Shown: piece by piece, positions 46,867-56,500 of the stretch | Layout of the letters: each line of letters opens with the position of its first letter | Position numbering within the stretch: the stretch's first letter is position 1 | From: Methyloversatilis discipulorum | Lineage (GTDB): Bacteria > Pseudomonadota > Gammaproteobacteria > Burkholderiales > Rhodocyclaceae | Assembly: GCF_000385375.1 (NCBI RefSeq) | Contig: NZ_ARVV01000001.1 | Location: 4,154,001 to 4,218,000, forward strand | Direction: 5' to 3' | Length of the DNA: 64,000 bases | Program-made: the position numbers and the translations under genes | The notes under the pieces: model-generated | Told to the model about the DNA's origin: nothing | Seen by the model: only the letters and a program-made list of their open reading frames with translations | The model's database searches: none

Positions 46867-48150
46867 TCACGCCACCTTCGCAAACGCCGCCTTCGCCCGC
46901 GCGATGGTCTGCGCCACGTCGTCCTCGCTGTGCGCGCCCGACACGAAGCCGGCTTCGAAGGCCGACGGTGCGAGGTAGACGCCGGCGTCCAGCATGGCGT
47001 GGAAGAAGCGGTTGAAGCGCTCGCGGTCGGACTGCATCACTTCGGCGTAGCTCGCCGGGCAGCCGTCGCGGAAGTAGAGGCCGAACATGCCGCCGACCGA
47101 CTGGGCCGAGAAGGTGACGCCGGCCTCTTTCGCGGCGGCGACCAGGCCGTCGCAGAACTGCTTGGTGCGAGCGGCGAGGCGGTCGTGGAAGCCGGGGGCG
47201 TTGATCAGTTCCAGCGTCTTCAGGCCGGCGGCCACGGCGACCGGGTTGCCGGACAGCGTGCCGGCCTGGTAGACCGCGCCCAGCGGCGCGATGGCGGACA
47301 TGATGTCGCGCCGTCCGCCGAAGGCGCCGACTGGCATGCCGCCACCGATCACCTTGCCCAGCGTGGTCAGGTCGGGCGTGATGCCGAACAGGCCCTGGGC
47401 GCCGACCGGGCCGACGCGGAAGCCGGTCATCACCTCGTCGAAGATGAGTACCGAACCGTATTTCGTGCACAGCGCGCGCATCGCGTCGATGAACTCGCGG
47501 CTCGGCACGATGAGGTTCATGTTGCCGACGACCGGCTCGACGATGACGCAGGCGATGCGCTCGCCGTGGTTGCGGAAGCAGTCTTCGAGCTGCTGCACGT
47601 CGTTGTAGTCGAGCACCAGCGTGTGCTTGGCGAAGTCGTCCGGCACGCCGCCCGAACTCGGGTTGCCGAAGGTGAGCGCGCCGGAGCCGGCTTTCACCAG
47701 CAGGCTGTCGGCGTGGCCGTGGTAGCAGCCTTCGAATTTCACGATGGCGTCGCGACCGGTGAAGCCGCGCGCCAGCCGGATGGCGCTCATCGTCGCCTCG
47801 GTGCCGGAGCTGACCAGGCGCACCTGTTCGATCGACGGCACGCGCGCGCACAGCGTTTCCGCCATAACGATTTCGGCTTCGGTCGGCGCGCCGAACGAGA
47901 GGCCGCCGACGGCCGCCTCCTGCACTGCGCGGATCACCTCCGGGTGCGCATGGCCGACGATGGCCGGGCCCCAGGAACCGACGTAGTCGATGTATTCGGT
48001 GCCGTCGGCGTCCCACAGCCGGCTGCCTGCGCCGCGGGTGAAGAAGCGCGGCGTGCCGCCGACCGAGCGGAAGGCGCGCACCGGCGAATTGACGCCGCCC
48101 GGAATGCTGCGCTGGGCGCGTTCGAAAAGTTGTTCGTTGCGGGTGCTCAT
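46867..48150 (-). CDS. hemL: Glutamate-1-semialdehyde 2,1-aminomutase
   Basis: A 427-residue PLP enzyme making 5-aminolevulinate from glutamate semialdehyde (C5 heme pathway). Diagnostic are [19 protein letters not shown] at the start, [20 protein letters not shown], the PLP-lysine region [18 protein letters not shown] and C-terminal [18 protein letters not shown]. Length is standard. It lies between thiE (11 bases upstream) and thiD copy 1; the thi-hem grouping is common in betaproteobacteria. Confidence 0.96.
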   Translation of the reverse strand: MSTRNEQLFERAQRSIPGGVNSPVRAFRSVGGTPRFFTRGAGSRLWDADGTEYIDYVGSWGPAIVGHAHPEVIRAVQEAAVGGLSFGAPTEAEIVMAETLCARVPSIEQVRLVSSGTEATMSAIRLARGFTGRDAIVKFEGCYHGHADSLLVKAGSGALTFGNPSSGGVPDDFAKHTLVLDYNDVQQLEDCFRNHGERIACVIVEPVVGNMNLIVPSREFIDAMRALCTKYGSVLIFDEVMTGFRVGPVGAQGLFGITPDLTTLGKVIGGGMPVGAFGGRRDIMSAIAPLGAVYQAGTLSGNPVAVAAGLKTLELINAPGFHDRLAARTKQFCDGLVAAAKEAGVTFSAQSVGGMFGLYFRDGCPASYAEVMQSDRERFNRFFHAMLDAGVYLAPSAFEAGFVSGAHSEDDVAQTIARAKAAFAKVA

Positions 48151-48161
48151 GGGGAATTCCT

Positions 48162-48779
48162 TCAGAAAAGCCTGGCGTAGGCGCGGGCGCGCGCCGCGAT
48201 GTCGGGCGCGTCGAACAGGTCGGACACCACGGCCAGCAGATCGGCGCCGGCAGCGATCAGTTCCGGCGCGCGCGCAAGCGTGATGCCGCCGATGGCGCAG
48301 CGCGGCAGGCCGAGGTTGGCCACTTCGGCGAAACGGCCGATAGAGGCCGGCGGTGCGGCGGGCTTGGTGCTCGATGCGTACATCGAGCCGAAGGCGACGT
48401 AATCGGCGCCGTCGCGCGCGGCGGCCCGGGCCAGCGCCGGGTCGTCGTAACAGGACACGCCGATCAGCGCGTCACGGCCGAGCGCCTTGCGCGCCAGCGC
48501 CGGGCCGCCGTCGTCGCGACCGACATGCACGCCATCGGCGCCGCAGGCCTTCGCCAGTTCGATGTCGTCGTTGATGATGAACAGCGCGCCGCAGACGGTG
48601 GTGATCGCGCGCAGCGCGTCGGCGTCGGCGCGCCGCTGCACGGTGTCGGTGGACTTGTTGCGGTACTGCAGCACGACCGCGCCGTTGCCGCAGGCGGCTT
48701 CGGCCGCGCGGTACAGCGCGGCGCCGCTCAGCGCTTCCGGCGTCACCGCGTACAGGCCGCGCAGCGGCTTACGCGTCAT
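48162..48779 (-). CDS. thiE: Thiamine-phosphate synthase
   Basis: A 205-residue TIM-barrel enzyme joining HMP-PP and thiazole phosphate. Seen: [78 protein letters not shown] and CAIGGIT. All catalytic blocks are present. Its ATG overlaps the end of the ThiD2 gene by 11 bases, so the two steps are coupled. Confidence 0.95.
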   Translation of the reverse strand: MTRKPLRGLYAVTPEALSGAALYRAAEAACGNGAVVLQYRNKSTDTVQRRADADALRAITTVCGALFIINDDIELAKACGADGVHVGRDDGGPALARKALGRDALIGVSCYDDPALARAAARDGADYVAFGSMYASSTKPAAPPASIGRFAEVANLGLPRCAIGGITLARAPELIAAGADLLAVVSDLFDAPDIAARARAYARLF

Positions 48780-49707
48780 CGTCGGACTCCCGGTCGGCGG
48801 TCGCCGCATTGTGTTCGCGCAGGAAGAAGAAGCGGTCTGGCAGGTGCTGGCCCATGCCCGGCCGGAAACCGGCCTGCAGCGTGCGCCAGGTGTACTCCTG
48901 CGCAGCGTGCGCCGCTTCACCGACGTCGAGGCCGTGCGCCAGCCAGGCTGCCAGCGCCGACGCCAGCGTGCAGCCGGAACCGTGGTAGCTGCCGGGCAGA
49001 CGGTCCCACTCGTCGCGGCGGATGACGCCACTGCGCCCGTACAGCACGTTGGCGACGCGGGTGGTCGATTCGTGCGTGCCGGTCAGCAGCACGTGGCCGC
49101 AGCCGGCGGCGATGAGCTGACGCGCGCACTGTTCCAGCGTCGGTGCGGCCGCACCCGCGCCATCGTCCCGCTCGTCCTCGTCGTCGTCGCTTTCGTCATC
49201 CTCGTCGGCGAAATCATCTCCGTCGTCGTCCTCGTCGTCGGCCTGCGCCAGACGACGGGCTTCGAGGCTGTTGGGCGTCAGCACGGTGGTCAGCGGCAGC
49301 AGCAGTTCCTGCAGCGCGATCACCATGTCCTCGTCGGCGAGCTCGTCGCCACGGCCGGACGACAGCACCGGATCGAGCACCACCGGCACGTCGGGGTAGT
49401 CGGAAATGATTTCGGCGATGGCGGCGATGTTCTCGATGCTGCCCATCACGCCGATCTTGAACGCCGCGACCGGCATGTCGGCGAGCAGCACACGCGCCTG
49501 ATCGACCAGCAGGTCGTCGTCCATCGGCACGACCTCTTCAACGCCGGCGCTGTCCTGCACCGTGACGGCCGTCACGACCGTCAGCGGATGGCAGCCCAGG
49601 GCCGACAGCGTCATCAGATCGGCCTGCATGCCGGCCCCGCCAGTGGGGTCGGTCGCCGAAAAACACATGACAAGCGGAGGATGCGCCCGCACATCAGAAT
49701 TGACCAT
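48769..49707 (-). CDS. ThiD-type kinase paralogue with acidic insert (copy 2)
   Basis: A 312-residue ribokinase-fold HMP/HMP-P kinase-like protein: VMCFSATDPTGGAGMQADLMTLSALGCHPLTVVTAVTVQD, VVLDPVLSSGRGD, TVLTPNSLEARRLA and GSYHGSGCTLASALA. Residues 156-183 form an insert of almost only Asp and Glu, absent from copy 1 and from usual ThiD, placed just after the NSLEARRL helix. The rest of the active-site motifs are kept, so activity is likely. First gene of the minus-strand thi-hem cluster and divergent from the rubredoxin gene. Confidence 0.88.
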   Translation of the reverse strand: MVNSDVRAHPPLVMCFSATDPTGGAGMQADLMTLSALGCHPLTVVTAVTVQDSAGVEEVVPMDDDLLVDQARVLLADMPVAAFKIGVMGSIENIAAIAEIISDYPDVPVVLDPVLSSGRGDELADEDMVIALQELLLPLTTVLTPNSLEARRLAQADDEDDDGDDFADEDDESDDDEDERDDGAGAAAPTLEQCARQLIAAGCGHVLLTGTHESTTRVANVLYGRSGVIRRDEWDRLPGSYHGSGCTLASALAAWLAHGLDVGEAAHAAQEYTWRTLQAGFRPGMGQHLPDRFFFLREHNAATADRESDDDA

Positions 49708-49783
49708 AAAGCGCGCGCCCGGATTGTCGTTACAGATGGTTAATTACGGTAATATCGACCGGATTCTAACAAACCAACCTGCC

Positions 49784-49972
49784 ATGAGTTCCACTGTCAC
49801 GGCCGAATTCCAGACTTACATGTGTCTCATCTGCGGCTTCATCTACGACGAAGCCGCCGGTCTGCCGGAAGAGGGCATCGCCCCCGGCACTCGCTGGGCG
49901 GACGTTCCGCCCAACTGGACCTGTCCCGAGTGCAGCGCACGCAAGGACGATTTCGAGATGGTCCAGATCTGA
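49784..49972 (+). CDS. Rubredoxin
   Basis: A 62-residue iron protein with both iron-binding knuckles: CLICGFIYDEAAGLPEEGIAPGT and WTCPECSARKDDFE, giving four Cys for one Fe. It carries single electrons between redox partners in the cytoplasm. A rubredoxin gene in front of pilG is a recurring arrangement in betaproteobacteria, although a link to twitching is not known. It is divergent from the thi cluster with about 76 bases between starts, a shared A/T-rich promoter region. Confidence 0.94.
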   Translation: MSSTVTAEFQTYMCLICGFIYDEAAGLPEEGIAPGTRWADVPPNWTCPECSARKDDFEMVQI

Positions 49973-50077
49973 AACACGCATCGGTCGCGGACCTGTCGGG
50001 CCGGTGCATCCGCCTCATGAAGACCAACCGGGTGCCGTCGCCGCGCAGTCCAGCGGCAGAACGGCGTGCGGACAACA

Positions 50078-50083
50078 GGGGAG
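50078..50083 (+). promoter_or_regulatory. Ribosome binding site that sets the pilG start
   Basis: GGGGAG lies six bases before TTG 50090. An in-frame GTG at 50066 lies before this site and has none of its own. Confidence 0.6.
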
Positions 50084-50089
50084 AACATC

Positions 50090-50488
50090 TTGGCTGAATC
50101 GGGTGGCAATACCGGCGTCAAGGTGATGGTGATCGACGACAGCAACACCATACGCCGCAGTGCCGAAATCTTCCTGGTCCAGGCCGGGTACCAGGTGGTC
50201 CTCGCCGAGGATGGCTTCGACGCCCTGTCGAAAATCAGTGACCACCACCCCCAGGTCATCTTCTGCGACATCATGATGCCGCGCCTCGACGGCTACCAGA
50301 CCTGCGCGCTCATCAAGAAGAACCCCCGTTTTGCCGCTACTCCCGTCGTGATGCTTTCGTCACGCGATGGCCTGTTCGACCGCGCACGCGGCCGGATGGT
50401 CGGCTCGGACGAATATCTCACCAAGCCCTTCACGAAGGACAGCCTGCTGCAGGCGGTGTCGCGTCACGCGCGCAACGGCGCTGACTGA
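50090..50488 (+). CDS. pilG: Twitching-motility response regulator PilG
   Basis: A 132-residue single-domain receiver with VKVMVIDDSNTIRRSAEIFLVQAGYQVVLAEDGFDALS and phosphoacceptor Asp60 in VIFCDIMMPRLDG, and Lys in EYLTKPFTKD. PilG is phosphorylated by ChpA/PilL and promotes pilus extension. The start is an unusual TTG, chosen because of its ribosome site. PilH, PilI, PilJ and ChpA follow on the same strand. Confidence 0.93.
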   Translation: MAESGGNTGVKVMVIDDSNTIRRSAEIFLVQAGYQVVLAEDGFDALSKISDHHPQVIFCDIMMPRLDGYQTCALIKKNPRFAATPVVMLSSRDGLFDRARGRMVGSDEYLTKPFTKDSLLQAVSRHARNGAD

Positions 50489-50526
50489 GACGCCTTACAC
50501 CGTATCCACCGAACGCGGAGCCGACG

Positions 50527-50910
50527 ATGGCGATCAAGCGCATCATGGTGGTGGACGATTCGCCCACCGAACGCCATGTTCTGAACGACTTCCTGACCCG
50601 CAAGGGCTTCGAGGTCATCATCGCCGAGAACGGCGAACAGGCCATCGAGAAGGCCAAGGCCGAAAAGCCCGACCTCATCCTGATGGACGTGGTGATGCCG
50701 GGCATCAACGGCTACCAGGCCACCCGCACGATCACCCGCGACGACAGCACGCGCGACATCCCGGTGATCATGTGTACCAGCAAGGACCTGCCGACCGACC
50801 GCATCTGGGGCATGCGCCAGGGCGCGCTCGACTACATGGTCAAGCCGGTCAACCTCGAAGAGCTGCTCGGACGCATCGCCCAGCTCGGCGCGGCAAACAA
50901 CAATGGCTAA
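50527..50910 (+). CDS. pilH: Twitching-motility response regulator PilH
   Basis: A 127-residue receiver domain: MAIKRIMVVDDSPTERHVLNDFLTRKGFEVIIAENGEQAIEKAK, phosphoacceptor Asp54 in LILMDVVMPGINGYQATR and Lys in DYMVKPVNLEELLGR. PilH is the second receiver of the Pil-Chp system, acting as phosphate sink or promoting retraction. Its stop overlaps the PilI start by eight bases. Confidence 0.93.
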   Translation: MAIKRIMVVDDSPTERHVLNDFLTRKGFEVIIAENGEQAIEKAKAEKPDLILMDVVMPGINGYQATRTITRDDSTRDIPVIMCTSKDLPTDRIWGMRQGALDYMVKPVNLEELLGRIAQLGAANNNG

Positions 50911-51412
50911 GCTCTCGCTGCGCGAGTTTCAGGAAGAGCTGGCCCGCAAGCTGTCGGACACCTCGGGCGCCACCAGTACGCGGGCGCTGCTCGGCCTGCA
51001 GTCCGGCGCCGAACTGTGGCTGATCGATCTGGCCGAGTCCGGCGAAATCCTGCCGGTGCCGGCGCTGACACCGGTGCCGCTGGCCACCGGCTGGCTGCGC
51101 GGCGTCGCCAACGTGCGCGGCGTGCTGTACGCGGTCAGCGATTTTTCCGCCTTCCAGGGCAATGCGCCGACCGCGCTGACCAGCGACGCCCGGCTGCTGC
51201 TGCCGCACGCCAAGTTCGGCTGCAACAGCGCGCTGCTGGTGTCGCGCGTGCTCGGCCTGCGCGCACTCGACGATTTCGAACCGGCCGACGCGGCACCGGA
51301 TCCGCGGCCCTGGGTTTCGACGCAGTTTTCCGACACGCAGGGCCGGCTGTGGCGCCGCTTCGATCCGCGCAAGCTCTACACCGACGCGCGTTTCCTCGAC
51401 GTCGCCGCCTGA
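50903..51412 (+). CDS. pilI: CheW-like adaptor PilI
   Basis: A 169-residue CheW-like protein: LIDLAESGEILPVPALTPVPLATGWLRGVANVRGVLYAVSDFSAF is the SH3-like core with the conserved GxxNxRG, here GVANVRG. It links the receptor PilJ to the kinase ChpA at the inner membrane. The N-terminal 30 residues form a leader helix. Followed after 64 bases by pilJ. Confidence 0.93.
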   Translation: MAKLSLREFQEELARKLSDTSGATSTRALLGLQSGAELWLIDLAESGEILPVPALTPVPLATGWLRGVANVRGVLYAVSDFSAFQGNAPTALTSDARLLLPHAKFGCNSALLVSRVLGLRALDDFEPADAAPDPRPWVSTQFSDTQGRLWRRFDPRKLYTDARFLDVAA

Positions 51413-51476
51413 TTGCAGCAGAGGCTGACAGCACACCGTCCTCCAAGAACCGAACAGCCCTCCAGGAATAGCTCCG

Positions 51477-53552
51477 ATGGCACTGAACATCCCAGGACTG
51501 AAATCCGCCCGTCCCGCCGACGGCAGCAGCGCCCCCACCGCGCCACGCGGCACCCTCGGTTTCCTGCGCGGACGCCTGCCGCTGATCGGTCACCTGCCGC
51601 TCGAACAGCAGGTACGCGTGCTCGGAACGCTGTTCCTGTTCTTCATCGTGATCGCCGCCTTCCTTGTCTGGCAGGACTTGCGCATCACCCGCTACAACGC
51701 GAGCTATGTATCGGCCGCCGGCCAGATGCGCACGCTGAGCCAGAGCATGGCGAAGTCGGCGCACCAGGCGCTGGCCGGCGAGTCGGCCGCCTTCGCCGAA
51801 CTGGCCGCCTCGCGTGACGCCTTCTTCCGGCTGCTCGACCGCGTCACCCAGGGCGGCGAGATCGACGGTGTCGACGTGCCGGCCAGTTCCGGTGCGGTGC
51901 AGGGGTCGCTGCAGCAGCTCGACGCGGCCTGGTCAGGCTTCGATCAGAACGTATCGGCCGTGCTGGCGCAGGAAAAGGCGCTGCGCGCGCTCGGCGACGC
52001 CGCCCGCGCGCTCGACCAGCAGGCGCCGGCGCTGGCCGCGGCGGCAGCACAGACCGCCGTCGTGCGGGCCGGCAAGGACGGCAACCTGTTCCACAGCTTC
52101 GCCACCGTGCTCAGTCAGGTGCAGGCTGGCGCGCACGCGACCGCGGCCGACGCACCGGCGACGCTCGCCCGCAGCGTGCCGGCGCTGCGCGACGCCGCGC
52201 AGCAGATCGAGACGCTGGCCGAAGGCGCGGCGCGCGACACCTTCAGCAGCGCGCGCGCCGTGATCGACCGCCCGCTCGGCGTGCTGGCCGGTGAGCTCGA
52301 CAAACCCGAAGCACTGGCTGGCGCACGCAAGGCCGGTGCTGCCGTGCTCGCCGAGGCGGCGACGCTGTCGAAACTGACGGATGAACTGGGCGCCGGCTAC
52401 GTCGCCGAACGCGAGGGGCGGCTGGCCCTGGCCGGTGCCGGCGCGCTGTGCGTGCTGCTGGCTCTGGTCAGCGTCTTCCTGATGGTGCGCGCCTACAACG
52501 AGGACCAGAACGAACAGCGTCTGCAGGCCGAAGGTTCGCGCGAGGAAGCGAAGCGCGAGAAGGACATGACGCAGCAGGCCATCCTGCGGCTGATGAACGA
52601 GATGGGCGACCTCGCCGACGGTGACCTGACGGTGCGCGCGACGGTGTCGGAAGACATCACCGGCGCCATCGCCGACTCGGTCAATTACACGATCGAGGAA
52701 CTGTCGGTGCTGGTGAAGCGGATCAACGACGCCGCCGGCCGCGTGACCGAGGCGTCGGAAACCGCGCAGCGCATCTCGACCCAGTTGCTGACGGCGGCGG
52801 AAAAGCAGTCGCGCGAAGTGACCGAATCCGGCCAGTCGGTGCTGGCGATGGCGCAGTCGATGAATATGGTGTCGCAGGAGGCGACACGCTCGGCGCAGGT
52901 GGCGCGTCAGTCCCTGGCCGCGGCGCAGAACGGCTCGACCGCGGTGTCGAACTCGATCCGCGGCATGAACGACATCCGCGAGCAGATCCAGGAAACGTCG
53001 AAGCGCATCAAGCGGCTGGGCGAATCGTCGCAGGAGATCGGCGAGATCGTCGAGCTCATTTCCGACATTACCGAACAGACCAACGTGCTCGCGCTGAACG
53101 CGGCCATCCAGGCCGCGAGTGCCGGCGAAGCCGGTCGCGGCTTCACGGTGGTGGCGGAGGAAGTGCAGCGTCTGGCCGAACGTTCGGCCGAGGCGACCAA
53201 GCAGATCGCCGCCATCGTTCGCACCATCCAGACCGACACCCAGGACGCCGTGGCGGCGATGGAAAACTCGACCCGCGGCGTGGTCGAGGGGGCACGCCTG
53301 TCGGACGCTGCCGGTCAGGCACTGGGCGAGATTTCGACCGTGTCGTCGGAACTGGCGCAGCTGATCGAACGCATTTCGTCGTCCGCCCAGGTTCAGGCGG
53401 AACAGGCCACACGCGTGGCGCAGGGCATGCAGGGCATCCTGCGCATCACGGAGCAGACCACGGTCGGCACCAAGCAGACCGCGGTGTCCATCGGCCAGCT
53501 GGCGGACCTCGCCGCTGAACTCAAGGGCTCGGTCGCGGGCTTCAAGGTATGA
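51477..53552 (+). CDS. pilJ: Methyl-accepting chemoreceptor PilJ
   Basis: A 691-residue receptor. Helix one lies at about 45-65 ([20 protein letters not shown]), a long periplasmic PilJ-type four-helix sensor region follows to about 320, and helix two ([25 protein letters not shown]) leads to a HAMP (about 350-410) and a methyl-accepting signalling domain with hairpin tip [49 protein letters not shown]. It senses pilus or surface signals for ChpA. The ChpA ATG overlaps its stop (ATGA). Confidence 0.93.
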   Translation: MALNIPGLKSARPADGSSAPTAPRGTLGFLRGRLPLIGHLPLEQQVRVLGTLFLFFIVIAAFLVWQDLRITRYNASYVSAAGQMRTLSQSMAKSAHQALAGESAAFAELAASRDAFFRLLDRVTQGGEIDGVDVPASSGAVQGSLQQLDAAWSGFDQNVSAVLAQEKALRALGDAARALDQQAPALAAAAAQTAVVRAGKDGNLFHSFATVLSQVQAGAHATAADAPATLARSVPALRDAAQQIETLAEGAARDTFSSARAVIDRPLGVLAGELDKPEALAGARKAGAAVLAEAATLSKLTDELGAGYVAEREGRLALAGAGALCVLLALVSVFLMVRAYNEDQNEQRLQAEGSREEAKREKDMTQQAILRLMNEMGDLADGDLTVRATVSEDITGAIADSVNYTIEELSVLVKRINDAAGRVTEASETAQRISTQLLTAAEKQSREVTESGQSVLAMAQSMNMVSQEATRSAQVARQSLAAAQNGSTAVSNSIRGMNDIREQIQETSKRIKRLGESSQEIGEIVELISDITEQTNVLALNAAIQAASAGEAGRGFTVVAEEVQRLAERSAEATKQIAAIVRTIQTDTQDAVAAMENSTRGVVEGARLSDAAGQALGEISTVSSELAQLIERISSSAQVQAEQATRVAQGMQGILRITEQTTVGTKQTAVSIGQLADLAAELKGSVAGFKV

Positions 53553-56500
53553 ACACCTCTACCAGCGAACAGGATCTGGGCCCGCTGATCTGGGTCCGCG
53601 GCGAGATCGACCTCGCCCTCGTGCGCGCCGCCGAGGCACTCGGTGACGGTCAGCACGGCAGCGGCGCCGAAGCACTGAAATTCGCCCAGACACACCTGCA
53701 CCAGGCGCGCGGCGCGCTGGCCATCGTCGGTCTCGACGGCCTGACCCATTTCTGCGACGCGCTCGAACAGACACTGGCCGACTGGCACGGTGGCCGGCTC
53801 GTCGACACCGGCACCGCCGGTGCTGTCGCGCTGCGCGCCATCGCCGCGATCCGCACCCACCTGGACGAACTGGTAGCCGGGGGCAGCGACCAGCCGATGC
53901 GGCTGATGTCGCTCTACCGCGACCTGATGGCGCTGCGCGGCGAAGCCGTGGTGGCGCCGTCGGAACTGTTCTTCCCCGATCTGACGCTGCGCCCGCCGCC
54001 GGCACCATCCGCCGCCGCGGCGCTGTCGCCGCTGGATCGCGCGCGCGCATTGCGCAGTGCGCGCAGCCAGTTCGAACGCGGCCTGCTGCGCTTCCTGCGT
54101 GACGACCGCGACGGCCTGCTGCAGATGCGCCAGGCCGTCGGCGCGATCGAACAGACGCAGACCGCACCGGCCACGCGCGCCTTCTGGTGGGTCGCCGGTG
54201 CGCTGTTCGACGGCATGGCGCAGGGCGCCATCCAGGGCGATTTCTTCATCAAGCGGCTGTGCGCGCGCATCGACGTGCAGATGCGCCGCCTGCTCGAAGG
54301 CTCGCGCGGCGTGGCCGAGCGGCTGATGCGTGACTCGCTGTACTTCATTGCCACCGCCGAACACCCGACGCCTGCACTGCGCGCGGTGCGCGACACCTAC
54401 CGGCTGGACACGCTGCTGGCCACCGACGCCGACACGCGCGACGACATCGCCGCGCTGCGTCCGGCGCTGGCCGCACTGCGCGAGTCGCTCGGTCAGGCCA
54501 AGGAGGCGTGGACGCGCTTCTCGTCCGGCGCCGCCGTGGCGCTGCCGCAGTTCCACGAACAGTGCGAATCCATGGTCGCGTCGGCGGCGCGCGTCGGTCA
54601 GCCCGACCTCGCCCGGCTCGCCGCGGCACTGCTCGACCTCGGTCAGTGGCTGCGGCGCGATCCGCTGCAGCACCAGGAAAACCTGGCGATGGAAGTCGCC
54701 ACCGCACTGCTGGTGATGGACGCACTGGTCGAGCAGTTCAGCCGCGCCCAGAGCGACGACCTGCCGGCCCAGGTCGATACGCTGATCGACCGCCTGGCGC
54801 GCGCTCGTCGCGGCGAAACACTGCCGGCGATGCAGATTCCGCTGTTCGACGAAATGTCGCGCCGCGCCCAGGAGCGGCTGTTCATGGGGCAGGTCGCGCG
54901 CGAAATCCTGGCCAGCCTGACCGAGGTCGAACAGCAGCTCGACGCCTACTTCCGCAATCCCGCCAAGGCGGCCGAACTGGCTGCGCTGGCTGCGCCGCTG
55001 AAGCAGGTGGAAGGCGCGCTGAACATGCTGGGGCAGGACGCCGCGGTGTCGCTGGTGCGGCGCTGCGCGCAGCAGATCGCCCGCATGGCGCAACCCGACC
55101 ACGTCGCCGTTGAGGGCGAATTCGAGGCGCTGGCGCACCAGCTGTCCGGCCTCGGCTTCTTCGTGGACAAGCTGCAGTACGGCCCGGCCGATCTCGACGC
55201 CATCCTGAACCCGCGCGGCAGCGCACCAGCGGCCGGCGACGCGCCGACCGAGGCGGACGAAGCCAGCGTCGAGTCGGAACTGGCAGCGCGGCGCAACGAG
55301 GCGACCCAGTTGCTCGACCGGCTGGCGCACGGCGACGCCGACGAGCGCACGCGCGACGAGCTGCAGCAGTCGCTCGAAACCATCCGCCAGGACGCCAAAC
55401 TGCTGGCCGACGAAAAGCTGGAAAAGCGGGTGACCGAAACGCTGGCCGCGCTGAAGGCCGGCGACGATGCGGTGGCCGATGCGGTGCAGGCGCTGGCCGA
55501 AGCCCCGGTCGAATCGCTGGCGCCGTCTGCCGACACGGTGCGTCTGGCCGAAGCCAGCCAGGAGGAGTTCGATGCCGAACTGCTCGAAATCTTCATCGAG
55601 GAAGCGCGCGAAGTTCTCGACAACATCGCCTCCGGCACCGCCGCCGCACGTCAGGCGCCGCACAGCCAGGAGCTGTTGACTGCGCTGCGCCGTGGCTTCC
55701 ACACGCTGAAGGGCAGCGGCCGCATGGTCGGCCTGCGCGACCTCGGCGAAAGCGCGTACGCGATCGAGCAGGTGATGAACCGCTGGCTGTCCAGCGAGCG
55801 CGACGGCACACCTGAGCTGTTCGACCTGCTCGACCGCGCGCGCGACCTGTTCGCCGGCTGGGTCGAACAGCTGGCCGACGGCAACACCGTCACGCCCGAG
55901 CACGGCTGGCTGCCGCCCGCCTGCGCCGCGCTGTTCGGCGGCGAGCCGGACGACAGCGAAGCGGCCCCGGCCGCGCCGGTCACCATCGAGGCGGCCGCAG
56001 CGCCGGAGGAGAACGCGCTCGACATCGAGCTCGACATGGACCTCGATTTCAATCTCGACGAGGCCGACACGGCAGCAGGCGTCATCGAACTGGACGACGC
56101 GCCGCAGGTGGTCGAGGCAACGGCCCCCGACTTCGATCTCGATCTGGACCTCGGCCTGCCCGTCGCCAGCGAAGCCGAAGCCGTCATCGACAGCCCGGAA
56201 GCGATCGATATCACGGCCGACGTCGACGCCGAAGATCTCGCCCTGGACGCCGGCACCGACCGCACGCTGTTCGACCTGTTCGTCGCCGAGGCGCGCGGCC
56301 ATCTGGCCACGCTGCGGCGCGAACTTGCCCGCCTGCACGTCAATCCGTCGCTGCTGCCGACACAGGACAGCCTGATCGCCGCGCACACGCTGGGCGGCAT
56401 TTCGCTGACCGTCGGCCAGCCTGACATCAGCGCGCTGGCGAAGGCGCTCGAGCACGCGCTGAGCCGCTGCGAAGCCCACGGCGAGCCGCCGGCCGACCAC

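Noticed and set aside
49708..49783. TPP riboswitch in front of the thi cluster
   Set aside because: The 76-base gap to the rubredoxin gene lacks the thi-box CUGAGA and ACCUGA blocks and is too short.
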